A stretch of DNA of 8,705 bases from an uncultured Planctomycetota bacterium (GCA_903927855.1 CAIYOL010000390.1:1-8705), one strand, 5' to 3'. Shown: positions 1 through 7,204, numbered from the stretch's first letter. The notes: generated by a model from the sequence alone, not told the origin. Numbers and translations: made by a program.

Positions 1-657
1 GAAGAAGGGAAGCGGGTTTTATATCTTGACGTGGATGTTCATCACGGCGATGGGGCTGCATATGCTTTTTATGACCGGCGAGATGTAATGACTATATCGT
101 TGCACCAAAACCCGAGGACGTTATTTCCGGGGACAGGATTCGAGGATGAAATCGGAAGCGGGGAAGGAGAGGGCTACTGTGTAAATATACCTCTGCCGAT
201 AGGTACTTATGACCAGGCGTATATGAAGGCATTCGAATCGCTGGCGTTGCCGTTGATTGGAGCATATAAGCCGGATGTATTTGTTTTCGAACTGGGGGCT
301 GATGCTCTTGCGGGTGACCCGCTTGCGAATCTGTGTCTGACCAATAACGTTTACGCCGAGGTACTCGGCCATCTGTTAAGTTTTGGCAAACCAATCCTTG
401 CGACCGGCGGCGGGGGTTACAATATCGACAATACAGTGCGGGCATGGGCGCTTGCGTGGAGCGTTTTGTGCGGAGCTGATGGCGAAAATCATGAGCACGC
501 CCTTGGCGGCGTTATGCTCGGTAGCACAGACTGGCAGGGAGGATTACGCGACAGAACACTTGCTGTAAGCAACCAGCAGATAGAAGCGGTGATGCCGGCG
601 ATAGAAAACACGATTGAGACCATCAAGGCAACTGTATTTCCCCTTCACGGCCTGTAG
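1..657 (+). CDS. acuC: AcuC-like class I histone-deacetylase-family protein, 5' end missing
   Basis: Frame 1 is open from the window edge, so the true start lies upstream; 218 codons remain before TAG at 655. AcuC and class I HDAC proteins are zinc hydrolases that remove acetyl groups from lysines; in Bacillus subtilis AcuC deacetylates acetyl-CoA synthetase. Counting from the first codon here, the zinc-binding pair lies in DVDVHHGDG (D12, H14). The third ligand is D101 in ELGADALAGDP, and the transition-state tyrosine is Y140 in TGGGGYN. SLHQNPRTLFPGTGF is also typical of the family. The His-His catalytic dyad normally precedes this part, so it would lie outside the window. Full-length relatives are roughly 310-390 residues. 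A GTG at 31 opens a shorter frame but cannot be the start, because homology continues upstream of it. The protein is probably cytoplasmic. Acetylpolyamine amidohydrolase is a less likely alternative. No clear terminator follows the stop. Confidence 0.88.
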   Translation, partial: EEGKRVLYLDVDVHHGDGAAYAFYDRRDVMTISLHQNPRTLFPGTGFEDEIGSGEGEGYCVNIPLPIGTYDQAYMKAFESLALPLIGAYKPDVFVFELGADALAGDPLANLCLTNNVYAEVLGHLLSFGKPILATGGGGYNIDNTVRAWALAWSVLCGADGENHEHALGGVMLGSTDWQGGLRDRTLAVSNQQIEAVMPAIENTIETIKATVFPLHGL

Positions 658-725
658 CATTATCAAAAATTGCAGGTTGTGGTTTACCCAGACATTACTT
701 TCCTTAAGAAATTCCCGTGTCCTGC

Positions 726-754
726 TTGACACAAATTTGTGAAAGGAATATAAA
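726..754 (+). promoter_or_regulatory. Sigma70-type promoter for the GH35-like gene
   Basis: A perfect -35 box TTGACA (726-731) is followed by a 17-bp spacer and a -10 box TATAAA (749-754). Transcription would start near 761, giving a leader of about 30 nt. A consensus AAGGAG (779-784) sits 6 nt before the ATG at 791. This suggests the glycosidase gene is transcribed independently of the deacetylase gene upstream. The promoter is a pattern match only. Confidence 0.65.
730..741. promoter_or_regulatory. 12-bp palindrome in promoter spacer, possible operator
   Basis: CACAAATTTGTG is a perfect 12-bp inverted repeat. It overlaps the last two bases of the -35 box and fills the first part of the spacer of the promoter at 726-754. 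A dimeric repressor bound there would block RNA polymerase. No regulator gene is seen in the window, and an AT-rich palindrome of this size can arise by chance. Confidence 0.35.
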
Positions 755-790
755 TCGTGGGAACGAAATATTAAATATAAGGAGACGCAA

Positions 791-2440
791 ATGAGAAAGA
801 CAGGTCGATTAAAGCTGAATTTGACAGCGGCCTGCGTTATATTTAGTTTTGTCACCGGAGGAATCGTATCTGAAGGAGCCGAAAAGAAGGGACATATTCC
901 GCATCTTCGCAGGCAGGGAGAAGCGACACAATTGACAGTTGACGGCAAGCTGTTTTTGATTATCGGCGGAGAATTGGGTAACTCAACGGCGTCGAGTCCC
1001 GATGGACCCGGTATGAGGATGATGTGGCAGCAGCTTGCCAAATCGAATCTTAATACGGTGCTTGCGCCTGTTTACTGGGATTTGATTGAGCCGCAGGAGG
1101 GGGTGTTTGATTTCACTCTTGTTGACGACCTGATAAGGAACGCCAGACGCCACAATATGCGCCTCATTCTGCTGTGGTTTGGAAGCTGGAAGAACAGTAT
1201 GTCCTGCTATGTTCCTTACTGGGTTAAGAAAGATTATGAGCGGTTTCCGCGGGCACGGGATAAGACCGGCATGGGGCTGGAAATGCTTACAGCCTTCAGC
1301 GAAGAAAACCTTATGGCCGATGCAAACGCGTTTGCATCGCTTATGCGTCATATCCGCAGGATTGACGAAGGAAAGCAGACGGTGATTATGGTCCAGGTTG
1401 AGAATGAGCCTGGAATGATACCCGACGCGAGAGACCACTGCCCAGCGGCAAATGAGCAGTTCGAGAAGCCGGTGCCTAAAGAACTGATGGATTACCTGCA
1501 GGGGCATAAAGAGACTCTCATACCTGAATTTAACGAGGTCTGGAAAGCAGGAGGGTTCAAGACATCGGGGACGTGGGAGGAAGTTTTCGGCGGGGGGGAT
1601 GAGGCGGAAGAAATTTTTATGGCGTGGCATTACGCCAATTATATCGGGCGGGTGGCCAAGGCTGGCAAGGCGGAGTATGCGTTGCCGATGTTTGTGAACG
1701 CGGCGCTGATTCGGCCGAATTATAAGCCGGGGCAATACCCAAGTGCAGGGCCTTTACCGCATTTGATGGACGTCTGGCGTGCTGGTGCGCCGGAAATCGA
1801 TTTACTTGCACCGGACATTTATTTTCCGAATTTCGTCGAGTGGGTCGAAAAATATCATCAGTCAGGCAATCCTTTGTTTATCCCTGAGACGGGCAGGGGG
1901 GCGGAAAATCCGGCCAACGCTTTTTATGCAATTGGGAAACACGACGCGATGGGATTTTCGCCGTTTGCTGTGGAGGGTATAGCAAGGCCGGACAGCGAAC
2001 TTGCTTTAGGATACGACGTTCTGCGGCAGTTGTCGCCTATGATTCTTGAAAAACAGGGCATAGGTGCGATGACGGGTGTAGCGGCAGATTTTAATAATCC
2101 AAACCAGCAGGTGTGCCTTGGGGAATATAAGCTGAATGTAAAAATGGATGCCGGATGGGGAAAGCAGATTCAGCAGGGAATGACCGCGGGTTGTATTATT
2201 ATCTCAACAGGACCAGATGATTATATTATAGCCGGCAAGGGGCTGGTGATTACGTTTGAGCCGAATACGCCGGGAGACCCGATAGCGGGAATCGGCTCAA
2301 TAGAGCAGGGCGAGTTTGTGAATGGCCGATGGAAGACGCAACTCTGGCTAAACGGCGACCAGAGCCATCAGGGAAGACACTTGCGTCTGCCTATGGAACG
2401 TTACGAAATTCAACGCGTCAAACTGTACCGCTACCGCTGA
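791..2440 (+). CDS. Secreted GH35-like beta-galactosidase with DUF5597-type C-terminus
   Basis: A 549-residue protein, probably an exo-acting beta-galactosidase removing terminal galactose from plant or algal oligosaccharides outside the cytoplasm. Residues 1-30 form a signal peptide: a basic start, the hydrophobic stretch LTAACVIFSFVTGGIV, and likely cleavage after SEGA. The TIM barrel spans about 45-400. The acid/base is probably E206 in VQVENEPG and the nucleophile E366 in FIPETGRG. LWFGSWKN (128-135) and YWDLIEPQEGVFDF (95-108) are typical of the GH35 subgroup with a DUF5597 domain, such as Cellvibrio Bgl35A; residues about 405-547 would be that C-terminal domain. The start is supported by AAGGAG 6 nt upstream and by the signal peptide. 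The gene has its own promoter and converges on the MFS gene. Substrate cannot be read from sequence; galactosides of xyloglucan are one possibility from family knowledge. GH42 or another clan GH-A family is the main alternative. Confidence 0.85.
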   Translation: MRKTGRLKLNLTAACVIFSFVTGGIVSEGAEKKGHIPHLRRQGEATQLTVDGKLFLIIGGELGNSTASSPDGPGMRMMWQQLAKSNLNTVLAPVYWDLIEPQEGVFDFTLVDDLIRNARRHNMRLILLWFGSWKNSMSCYVPYWVKKDYERFPRARDKTGMGLEMLTAFSEENLMADANAFASLMRHIRRIDEGKQTVIMVQVENEPGMIPDARDHCPAANEQFEKPVPKELMDYLQGHKETLIPEFNEVWKAGGFKTSGTWEEVFGGGDEAEEIFMAWHYANYIGRVAKAGKAEYALPMFVNAALIRPNYKPGQYPSAGPLPHLMDVWRAGAPEIDLLAPDIYFPNFVEWVEKYHQSGNPLFIPETGRGAENPANAFYAIGKHDAMGFSPFAVEGIARPDSELALGYDVLRQLSPMILEKQGIGAMTGVAADFNNPNQQVCLGEYKLNVKMDAGWGKQIQQGMTAGCIIISTGPDDYIIAGKGLVITFEPNTPGDPIAGIGSIEQGEFVNGRWKTQLWLNGDQSHQGRHLRLPMERYEIQRVKLYRYR

Positions 2441-2458
2441 ATTTTCTTTTAAAATTCA
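2438..2458. terminator. AT-rich hairpin between convergent genes, both stops inside
   Basis: TGAATTTT (2438-2445) and AAAATTCA (2451-2458) form a perfect 8-bp inverted repeat around the loop CTTTT. The left arm begins with the TGA stop of the glycosidase gene. The right arm contains the TGA stop of the transporter gene on the other strand. Only 15 bp separate the two coding regions. The stem is AT-rich and lacks a proper U-tract, so it would be a weak bidirectional terminator at best. Confidence 0.4.
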
Positions 2459-3898
2459 ATCTTCCTTAGCAATCTGGCCGTCAAGCTCGCCCTTCATCGC
2501 GGCAATCTGCGCAGGCATAACGGGCTTTGCCGGTTTGAGGGCAATCAGTATAATAAACGCTGCAACCAAACAGGCAATTCCGGCGGTTAAAAACGCCGGT
2601 CGATAATTACCAAGTGCAAACATTTTCTCTACAATTTTATTGCCTGGTTCTGTAACCTGATATGGCACCTGACCGATGACCTTCATCAGTTTGGCCGCCA
2701 GATAAGGCCCGGCGATTCCACCTGCGCCGTAAGCTGAAAACATCCAGCCGTAATTTGCGCCGAGGTGCTTAGTTCCGTAAAGGTCGGCAGTTACCGCCGG
2801 ATATAACGCGAGATACCCCCCAAAACATAACCCGACGACGCAGATACCAAACAGATACAGGGAGTAGGTTTGCATTGAATTCAGCACCAGCATTACCGCA
2901 CCACAAATGAGGAACATAGCAACCAGTGTTATCTTTCGGCCTATTGTGTCTGAAATCTTACCCCACAGAATCCTGCCCAATGAATTGAAGATGGCCAAAA
3001 TTGAAACCGCCATCGCTCCGTAAGTTGTGACACGTTGAAATTCGCTTTCTGCTACCGGCGGAGTCAAACTTCCGAACGCGAAGGATTGCCAAATAGGGGA
3101 TGCCTTCATAATAACCTGCAGACCTGCAGTGCAGCCCGCAAAATACGTTAGCCACAGAAGCCAGAACGTGGGCAACTTCAGCATTTCCGTAGGAGTGAAA
3201 TCTACCTTGGCCGCGGCGCCTTGAGCCGGTTTCGGCGGCGTCCAGCCCGGCGGAACGTAACCTGCGGGGGGATTACGCAGTATCTGCGCACCGGCAACAA
3301 CTGCTACTAAAAATATTATACCAAGCGCCATAAAAGTGTTGAATACCTCCAGTTCCGGCAGCGGAAATAACTTTACTCCCAGCATCTCGTAAGGCACACC
3401 TGAAATGAGACCTTTTGCCAATGGGGCAAAGAAAAACGCACCCGCTCCGAAGCCGGCTACTGCTAATCCCGTGATAAGACCTTTCTTATCCGGGAACCAC
3501 TTCACGCACGTTGCTATAGGGCATACATAAGCAGCACCGATGCCGATACCGCCCATAACTGAAAATGTCAGAATCAGCCACCATAGTGCAGGTCCCGCCT
3601 CAAAGCTGCCGGTGAACCGTGCCAAAATCAGACCCAGGCCTAAAATGAAACCGCCTGCGGTAGCTACTTTCCTCGGTCCGAGTCGGTCCTGAAGCCGACC
3701 GCCTAAAATAACCGCAGCCGCAAATGCCGCCAGAACGATTTGAGCCGGCAATGTTACCTGTGTTTCAGACCACGAAGAGAATGCCCGTTTCAAGGGGGTT
3801 TGGAATACGCTCCAGATGTACACTGCGCCCAAGCTGACCTGAATTACCAGTGCACCTATTACGATAAGCCAGCGATTTATCAGTTTATCTCCGTTCAT
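2456..3898 (-). CDS. MFS transporter, oxalate/formate antiporter (OFA) family
   Basis: A 480-residue inner-membrane protein with about 12 hydrophobic segments. Family signs are the N-terminal RWLIVIGALVIQVSLGAVYIWSVF pattern (residues 9-32), the loop 2-3 motif GGRLQDRLGPRK (66-77) and its repeat WGKISDTIGRK (312-322). NPPAGYVPPGW in the central loop (209-219) and the glycine-rich GGYLALYPAVTADLYG (360-375) are also typical. OFA members carry small mono- or dicarboxylates such as oxalate, formate, lactate or pyruvate. The start is supported by AAAGGAG 5 nt before the ATG. The gene lies directly downstream of acsA on the same strand, separated by 100 bp with a hairpin. This suggests, but does not prove, transport of acetate or a related acid. 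Substrate is not determined by sequence; a pyruvate- or lactate-type transporter is equally possible. Confidence 0.85.
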   Translation of the reverse strand: MNGDKLINRWLIVIGALVIQVSLGAVYIWSVFQTPLKRAFSSWSETQVTLPAQIVLAAFAAAVILGGRLQDRLGPRKVATAGGFILGLGLILARFTGSFEAGPALWWLILTFSVMGGIGIGAAYVCPIATCVKWFPDKKGLITGLAVAGFGAGAFFFAPLAKGLISGVPYEMLGVKLFPLPELEVFNTFMALGIIFLVAVVAGAQILRNPPAGYVPPGWTPPKPAQGAAAKVDFTPTEMLKLPTFWLLWLTYFAGCTAGLQVIMKASPIWQSFAFGSLTPPVAESEFQRVTTYGAMAVSILAIFNSLGRILWGKISDTIGRKITLVAMFLICGAVMLVLNSMQTYSLYLFGICVVGLCFGGYLALYPAVTADLYGTKHLGANYGWMFSAYGAGGIAGPYLAAKLMKVIGQVPYQVTEPGNKIVEKMFALGNYRPAFLTAGIACLVAAFIILIALKPAKPVMPAQIAAMKGELDGQIAKED

Positions 3899-3921
3899 AT
3901 AGACTCCTTTCCCTATGATTT

Positions 3922-3960
3922 AAAACAGGCCGGGTGCACACTTACTGTACATCCGGCCTG
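3922..3960 (-). terminator. Hairpin terminator downstream of acsA, upstream of the MFS gene
   Basis: Arms 3926-3940 and 3946-3960 can form a stem of about 15 bp (outer eight pairs CAGGCCGG/CCGGCCTG perfect) with a 5-nt loop. Read on the minus strand, it is followed at once by TTTT (3925-3922), a short U-tract suited to ending the acsA transcript. On the plus strand it is followed by six T residues at 3966-3971, so it could also stop antisense transcription. It ends only about 14 nt before the transporter's ribosome binding site, so transporter expression may rest on read-through or on a weak promoter not identified here. Confidence 0.7.
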
Positions 3961-3998
3961 ACTAGTTTTTTATATTCATTTTTGCGTAGTGCGAAGTT

Positions 3999-5984
3999 TT
4001 ACTTACCTCGGCCCTTCACAAGGTCTTCTACAACATGAGGGTCAGCGAGGGTAGTGATGTCCCCGAGGTTAGATACGTCGCCTTCTGCAATTTTGCGGAG
4101 GATTCTTCGCATAATTTTGCCAGACCGCGTCTTAGGCAGCGCATGTGCGAATTGTATCGCTTCAGGGACGGCAATAGCACCTATTTCCTTGCGGACATGC
4201 AGGAGCAGCTCTTTTTTAAGGTCTTCGCTTTCCTGAACATCCTGCTTAAGTGTCACAAACGCATATAATCCCTGCCCCTTTATCTCATGAGGGACGGGAG
4301 TAACCGCCGCCTCGGCAACTTTCTCGTGGCTTACGAGGGCACTCTCGACCTCGGCCGTACCTATCCTGTGCCCCGATACGTTTACCACGTCGTCGATTCT
4401 GCCCATAAGCCAGTAGTCGCCGTCATCGTCTTTTCTGCAGCCGTCGCCGGTAAAATAAATGTTTTCATACATTGTGAAGTACGTGTCAATGAACCTGTCG
4501 TGGTCGCCCCACATTGTTCGCATCATTCCCGGCCAGGGCCTTCTTATACAGAGCTTACCGCCTTCATTGATTTCGCATTCGGAGCCATCGTCGCGAAGAA
4601 TCACGGGGTCAACGCCAAAGAACGGCCTATTTGCGCTGGCTGGTTTTAGCGTATGAGCACCCGGCAGGGGGGTTATTAGTATGCCACCCGTCTCTGTTTG
4701 CCACCATGTATCGACTATCGGGCATTTGCTGCGGCCGATTTGTTCATAATACCAAATCCACGCCTCCGGGTTTATCGGTTCTCCGACCGTCCCCAATACT
4801 CTCAAGGTGTTCAGCTTGTATTTTGCCGGCCATTCCTCGCCATACCGCATCAGCGCACGAATGGCTGTAGGCGCCGTGTAGAAAATCGTAACACCGAATT
4901 TGTCGCAGACGTGCCAGAACCGTCCGGCATCAGGATAAGTCGGCACACCCTCGAACATCAAACTCGTTGCGCCGTTGGCAAGCGGCCCATAAACGATATA
5001 ACTGTGCCCCGTCACCCAGCCGATATCGGCGGTGCACCAGTAAATATCCTTATCATGAACGTCGAAAATAACCTTGTGGCTGAATGCCACGTGCAGCAAA
5101 TACCCTGCGGTTGTGTGCACCACCCCTTTGGGCTTGCCTGTTGAGCCGGACGTGTAAAGTATAAAGAGAGGGTCTTCGGCGTTCATTTGTTCAGCATTGC
5201 ACTGCTCTTTTGCCTTGGCCATTTCGTCAAGGTACCAGACATCCCTTCCTTGTTTCATTTCACAGGACTCATTATCAACTTTCACAACTATTACATTTTT
5301 AATCGAGGGGGTGCTTTTCAGCGCATCATCGGCAATTTTTTTGAGCGGTATATGTTTTCCGGCACGCAGAGAAACATTACTTGTGACAAGCAGTTTACAT
5401 TGAGAGTCGTTAATTCGGTCTCTCAGTGAATCGGCACTGAAGCCGCCAAAAACGACTGAGTGAATCGCACCGATACGGGCGCAGGCGAGCATAACTATAG
5501 AAAGCTCAGGAACCATCGGCAGATAAATTGCGACGCGGTCGCCTTTTTTTATGTCTTTTGACTTGAGGACATTGGCGAATTTGCAGACTTCCTTATAGAG
5601 CTCTTCATAGGTGAATTTTCTGACGGCATCTTCCGCCTCACCCTGCCAGATAATTGCGGTTTTCTTTGCGATTGGCGTTCCAAGGTGACGGTCAAGACAG
5701 TTATATGCAACGTTCAGCTTGCCATCGGCAAAGCAGGTGTGCTCGATTTTGCGATTCTTTGTATCCCATGTGTATTCGAGACTTTTGGTTGGTTCCTTGA
5801 ACCAAGTCAAAGCTTTGGCCTGTTCGAGCCAGAAGGCATCCGGGTCATTAAGTGACTGTTCCCACATCTGCTGATATTGCTGGCTGGTTATATAAGCGTT
5901 GGCCTTGATTTTTGCCGGCGGCGGGAACGTTCGCTTTTCGATCATAAGAGATTTGAAATCGATAGCTTTTTGTTTTTCTGCCAT
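3999..5984 (-). CDS. acsA: Acetyl-CoA synthetase (AMP-forming)
   Basis: A 661-residue cytoplasmic enzyme of usual family length (about 650). It converts acetate, ATP and CoA to acetyl-CoA, AMP and pyrophosphate through an acetyl-adenylate. The phosphate-binding motif [11 protein letters not shown] is at 277-287. The adenylate-forming motif [10 protein letters not shown] is at 425-434, with the paired tryptophans that in Acs narrow the acyl pocket to acetate. The hinge [15 protein letters not shown] is at 528-542. The catalytic lysine is K623 in [11 protein letters not shown]; this is the residue acetylated to switch off characterised Acs enzymes. The ATG at 5984 is preceded by AGGA with an 8-nt spacer and gives a normal Acs N-terminus. 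A promoter lies about 60-90 bp upstream, a hairpin terminator follows, and a monocarboxylate-type MFS gene is next. No substituted key residue was seen. A propionyl-CoA synthetase is unlikely given the WW motif. Confidence 0.97.
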   Translation of the reverse strand: MAEKQKAIDFKSLMIEKRTFPPPAKIKANAYITSQQYQQMWEQSLNDPDAFWLEQAKALTWFKEPTKSLEYTWDTKNRKIEHTCFADGKLNVAYNCLDRHLGTPIAKKTAIIWQGEAEDAVRKFTYEELYKEVCKFANVLKSKDIKKGDRVAIYLPMVPELSIVMLACARIGAIHSVVFGGFSADSLRDRINDSQCKLLVTSNVSLRAGKHIPLKKIADDALKSTPSIKNVIVVKVDNESCEMKQGRDVWYLDEMAKAKEQCNAEQMNAEDPLFILYTSGSTGKPKGVVHTTAGYLLHVAFSHKVIFDVHDKDIYWCTADIGWVTGHSYIVYGPLANGATSLMFEGVPTYPDAGRFWHVCDKFGVTIFYTAPTAIRALMRYGEEWPAKYKLNTLRVLGTVGEPINPEAWIWYYEQIGRSKCPIVDTWWQTETGGILITPLPGAHTLKPASANRPFFGVDPVILRDDGSECEINEGGKLCIRRPWPGMMRTMWGDHDRFIDTYFTMYENIYFTGDGCRKDDDGDYWLMGRIDDVVNVSGHRIGTAEVESALVSHEKVAEAAVTPVPHEIKGQGLYAFVTLKQDVQESEDLKKELLLHVRKEIGAIAVPEAIQFAHALPKTRSGKIMRRILRKIAEGDVSNLGDITTLADPHVVEDLVKGRGK

Positions 5985-6011
5985 AATATTATTCCTAACA
6001 GCTCCGAATTA

Positions 6012-6069
6012 ACATACTTTTCATCCAACTGGTAAAACGAAACATACTATCCGGATTTATGCAGTATGT
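6012..6069. repeat. Three copies of ACATACT around the acsA promoter, possible operator
   Basis: The heptamer occurs at 6012-6018 and 6042-6048 in the same orientation (30 bp apart) and inverted as AGTATGT at 6063-6069. The second and third copies form an inverted repeat with a 14-bp gap, centred in the promoter and overlapping its -10 and -35 boxes. The direct pair sits about three helical turns apart. This is the arrangement expected for binding by a dimeric regulator, but no regulator is visible nearby. Confidence 0.4.
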
Positions 6070-6072
6070 CAA
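6044..6072 (-). promoter_or_regulatory. Sigma70-type promoter for acsA
   Basis: On the minus strand a perfect TTGACA (6072-6067) is followed by a 17-bp spacer and TAGTAT (6049-6044), which matches four of six bases of TATAAT. Transcription would begin near 6037, leaving a leader of about 50 nt before the acsA start. The spacer contains the palindrome ATCCGGAT (6049-6056), and inverted copies of ACATACT overlap both boxes. Confidence 0.6.
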
Positions 6073-6181
6073 TCAACTTAATCCAAATTTTGCTTGATTT
6101 GTATTTACCTCCTGATAAACTCGCAGTCTATTTAATCTCGCGGCAGATAGAGTCTTATATGGCGTTTTTGAAAGGAAGATT

Positions 6182-6958
6182 ATGAAAAGGATTTTATTAA
6201 TTGCTATAGTGTTGAGTACGGTTCCTTTAATTGCGGCCGAGGAGGCAAATGAACCGGAAAAGAAAAAGGAACTTGGGTTTAGCTTCGAAGAGCAGTACCA
6301 CAGCCAATGGCTTAGTAAAGGCGTCCAGGCATACCATAAGCAAGGCGCTTTCTTTGAAATCCTCGACGTAGACCTGTACGGCAGCGGCTTCGGTCTTCAG
6401 GTAATTCACCGCCACGCCACACAAGGCTATGTTAATAAGCAGAGGTTTGACTACAGGCCATACGTTAGAGGGGAATTTTTTAAAGACAAGCCTTATGCTA
6501 TGAAGTATGACATCGGTGTGGAATATGAGCATTATCCCCGCCTGGCAACACACAAGTCTTTTACCACCTACGAGTGGCAGTTTGGCTTTTCGTGGCCTAA
6601 TATTCTACCGAAAGGCTTCGTGCCGGGTTACATTGCCCATTACGAATACCCGGTAAAACACGGCCAAAAGTATAATTACACCGGCTGGGTGCATCGCTTC
6701 AAACTTGACTATTATATGGATGTACCCCAATTACTGCCTAAGCCATTGTGTGTTTCCTCGGAAGTTGCTTACACGGATAAGATCGCCAACACATCCAGCG
6801 ACTGGGCGTACGCCACCTTTGGTTTGGGAACAAAATTTGACTTCACCAAAAACCTTACATTCAGCCCTGGAGTCTATCATCAAATAACAATGGATAAATC
6901 GGTTGCCAAGCAGAAAGATATAACATACTGCATATTAAGTATGAAATATAAGTTCTAA
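6182..6958 (+). CDS. Predicted outer-membrane beta-barrel protein, unknown function
   Basis: A 258-residue protein not confidently assigned to a named family. Residues 1-19 form a signal peptide: MKR, a hydrophobic core, and cleavage near the Ala-Ala at 18-19. A charged linker, EEANEPEKKKE, follows. The rest is rich in aromatic residues with alternating polarity, and about 12 candidate beta-strands can be traced between residues 38 and 258. It ends in ILSMKYKF; a C-terminal phenylalanine is the outer-membrane insertion signal of many barrels. The early QWLSKGVQ segment loosely recalls TorF/Gcw_chp-type putative porins, but I cannot confirm this. AAGGA 5 nt before the ATG supports the start. 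The gene is divergent from acsA across a 197-bp gap and ends at a strong terminator. No convincing promoter was found for it. A diffusion channel is the likeliest role, with substrate unknown. Confidence 0.75.
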   Translation: MKRILLIAIVLSTVPLIAAEEANEPEKKKELGFSFEEQYHSQWLSKGVQAYHKQGAFFEILDVDLYGSGFGLQVIHRHATQGYVNKQRFDYRPYVRGEFFKDKPYAMKYDIGVEYEHYPRLATHKSFTTYEWQFGFSWPNILPKGFVPGYIAHYEYPVKHGQKYNYTGWVHRFKLDYYMDVPQLLPKPLCVSSEVAYTDKIANTSSDWAYATFGLGTKFDFTKNLTFSPGVYHQITMDKSVAKQKDITYCILSMKYKF

Positions 6959-6981
6959 AATGATGTGGTCTTGTGTTACTG

Positions 6982-7013
6982 AAAGGGCCGGTTTAAAACC
7001 GGCCCTTTTTTTT
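6982..7013 (+). terminator. Strong intrinsic terminator after the beta-barrel gene
   Basis: AAAGGGCCGGTT and its complement form a GC-rich stem (core GGGCCGG/CCGGCCC) with a tiny AT loop, from 6982 to 7008. The T-run spans 7006-7013. It begins 24 bp after the stop codon. Read on the other strand it starts just after the tRNA 3' end, but there the tail is only TTTC, so it is a weaker stop for the tRNA transcript. Confidence 0.9.
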
Positions 7014-7015
7014 AA

Positions 7016-7089
<74 letters not shown>

Positions 7090-7115
7090 AGCAACCCCTG
7101 AAATCTTTGTTTAAT

Positions 7116-7142
7116 ATTATAAGCTGTTATCAGCTATTTCAA
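7116..7142 (-). promoter_or_regulatory. Probable promoter for tRNA-Arg
   Basis: On the minus strand a perfect TATAAT lies at 7121-7116, about 27 bp before the mature tRNA 5' end. TTGAAA at 7142-7137 is the candidate -35 box. The spacer is 15 bp, shorter than ideal; using the overlapping TAATAT (7119-7114) as -10 gives 17 bp. The spacer contains the inverted repeat AGCTG/CAGCT. Confidence 0.5.
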
Positions 7143-7204
7143 GAAAATTAAAGCAGAACCGTATACCTTCCTGAGATTTCTAATATCTGATTTAGCCAAT
7201 TCTC

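Noticed and set aside
544..1041. 165-codon antisense frame spanning the acuC end and the glycosidase start
   Set aside because: It crosses a well-formed promoter and two real genes on the other strand, and shows no domain or ribosome site.
983..1735. Long open frame of 250 codons antisense to the glycosidase gene
   Set aside because: It lies wholly opposite a gene with clear catalytic motifs and has a low-complexity composition rich in His, Arg and Pro with no recognisable domain. It is a shadow of the coding strand.
4287..5144. Several plus-strand frames opposite acsA
   Set aside because: They overlap each other and a fully conserved enzyme gene; their sequences are complements of its codons.
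6107..6113. Perfect AGGAGGT on the minus strand between the divergent genes
   Set aside because: No start codon follows within a usable distance on that strand, and it lies upstream of the predicted acsA promoter. It is probably chance.
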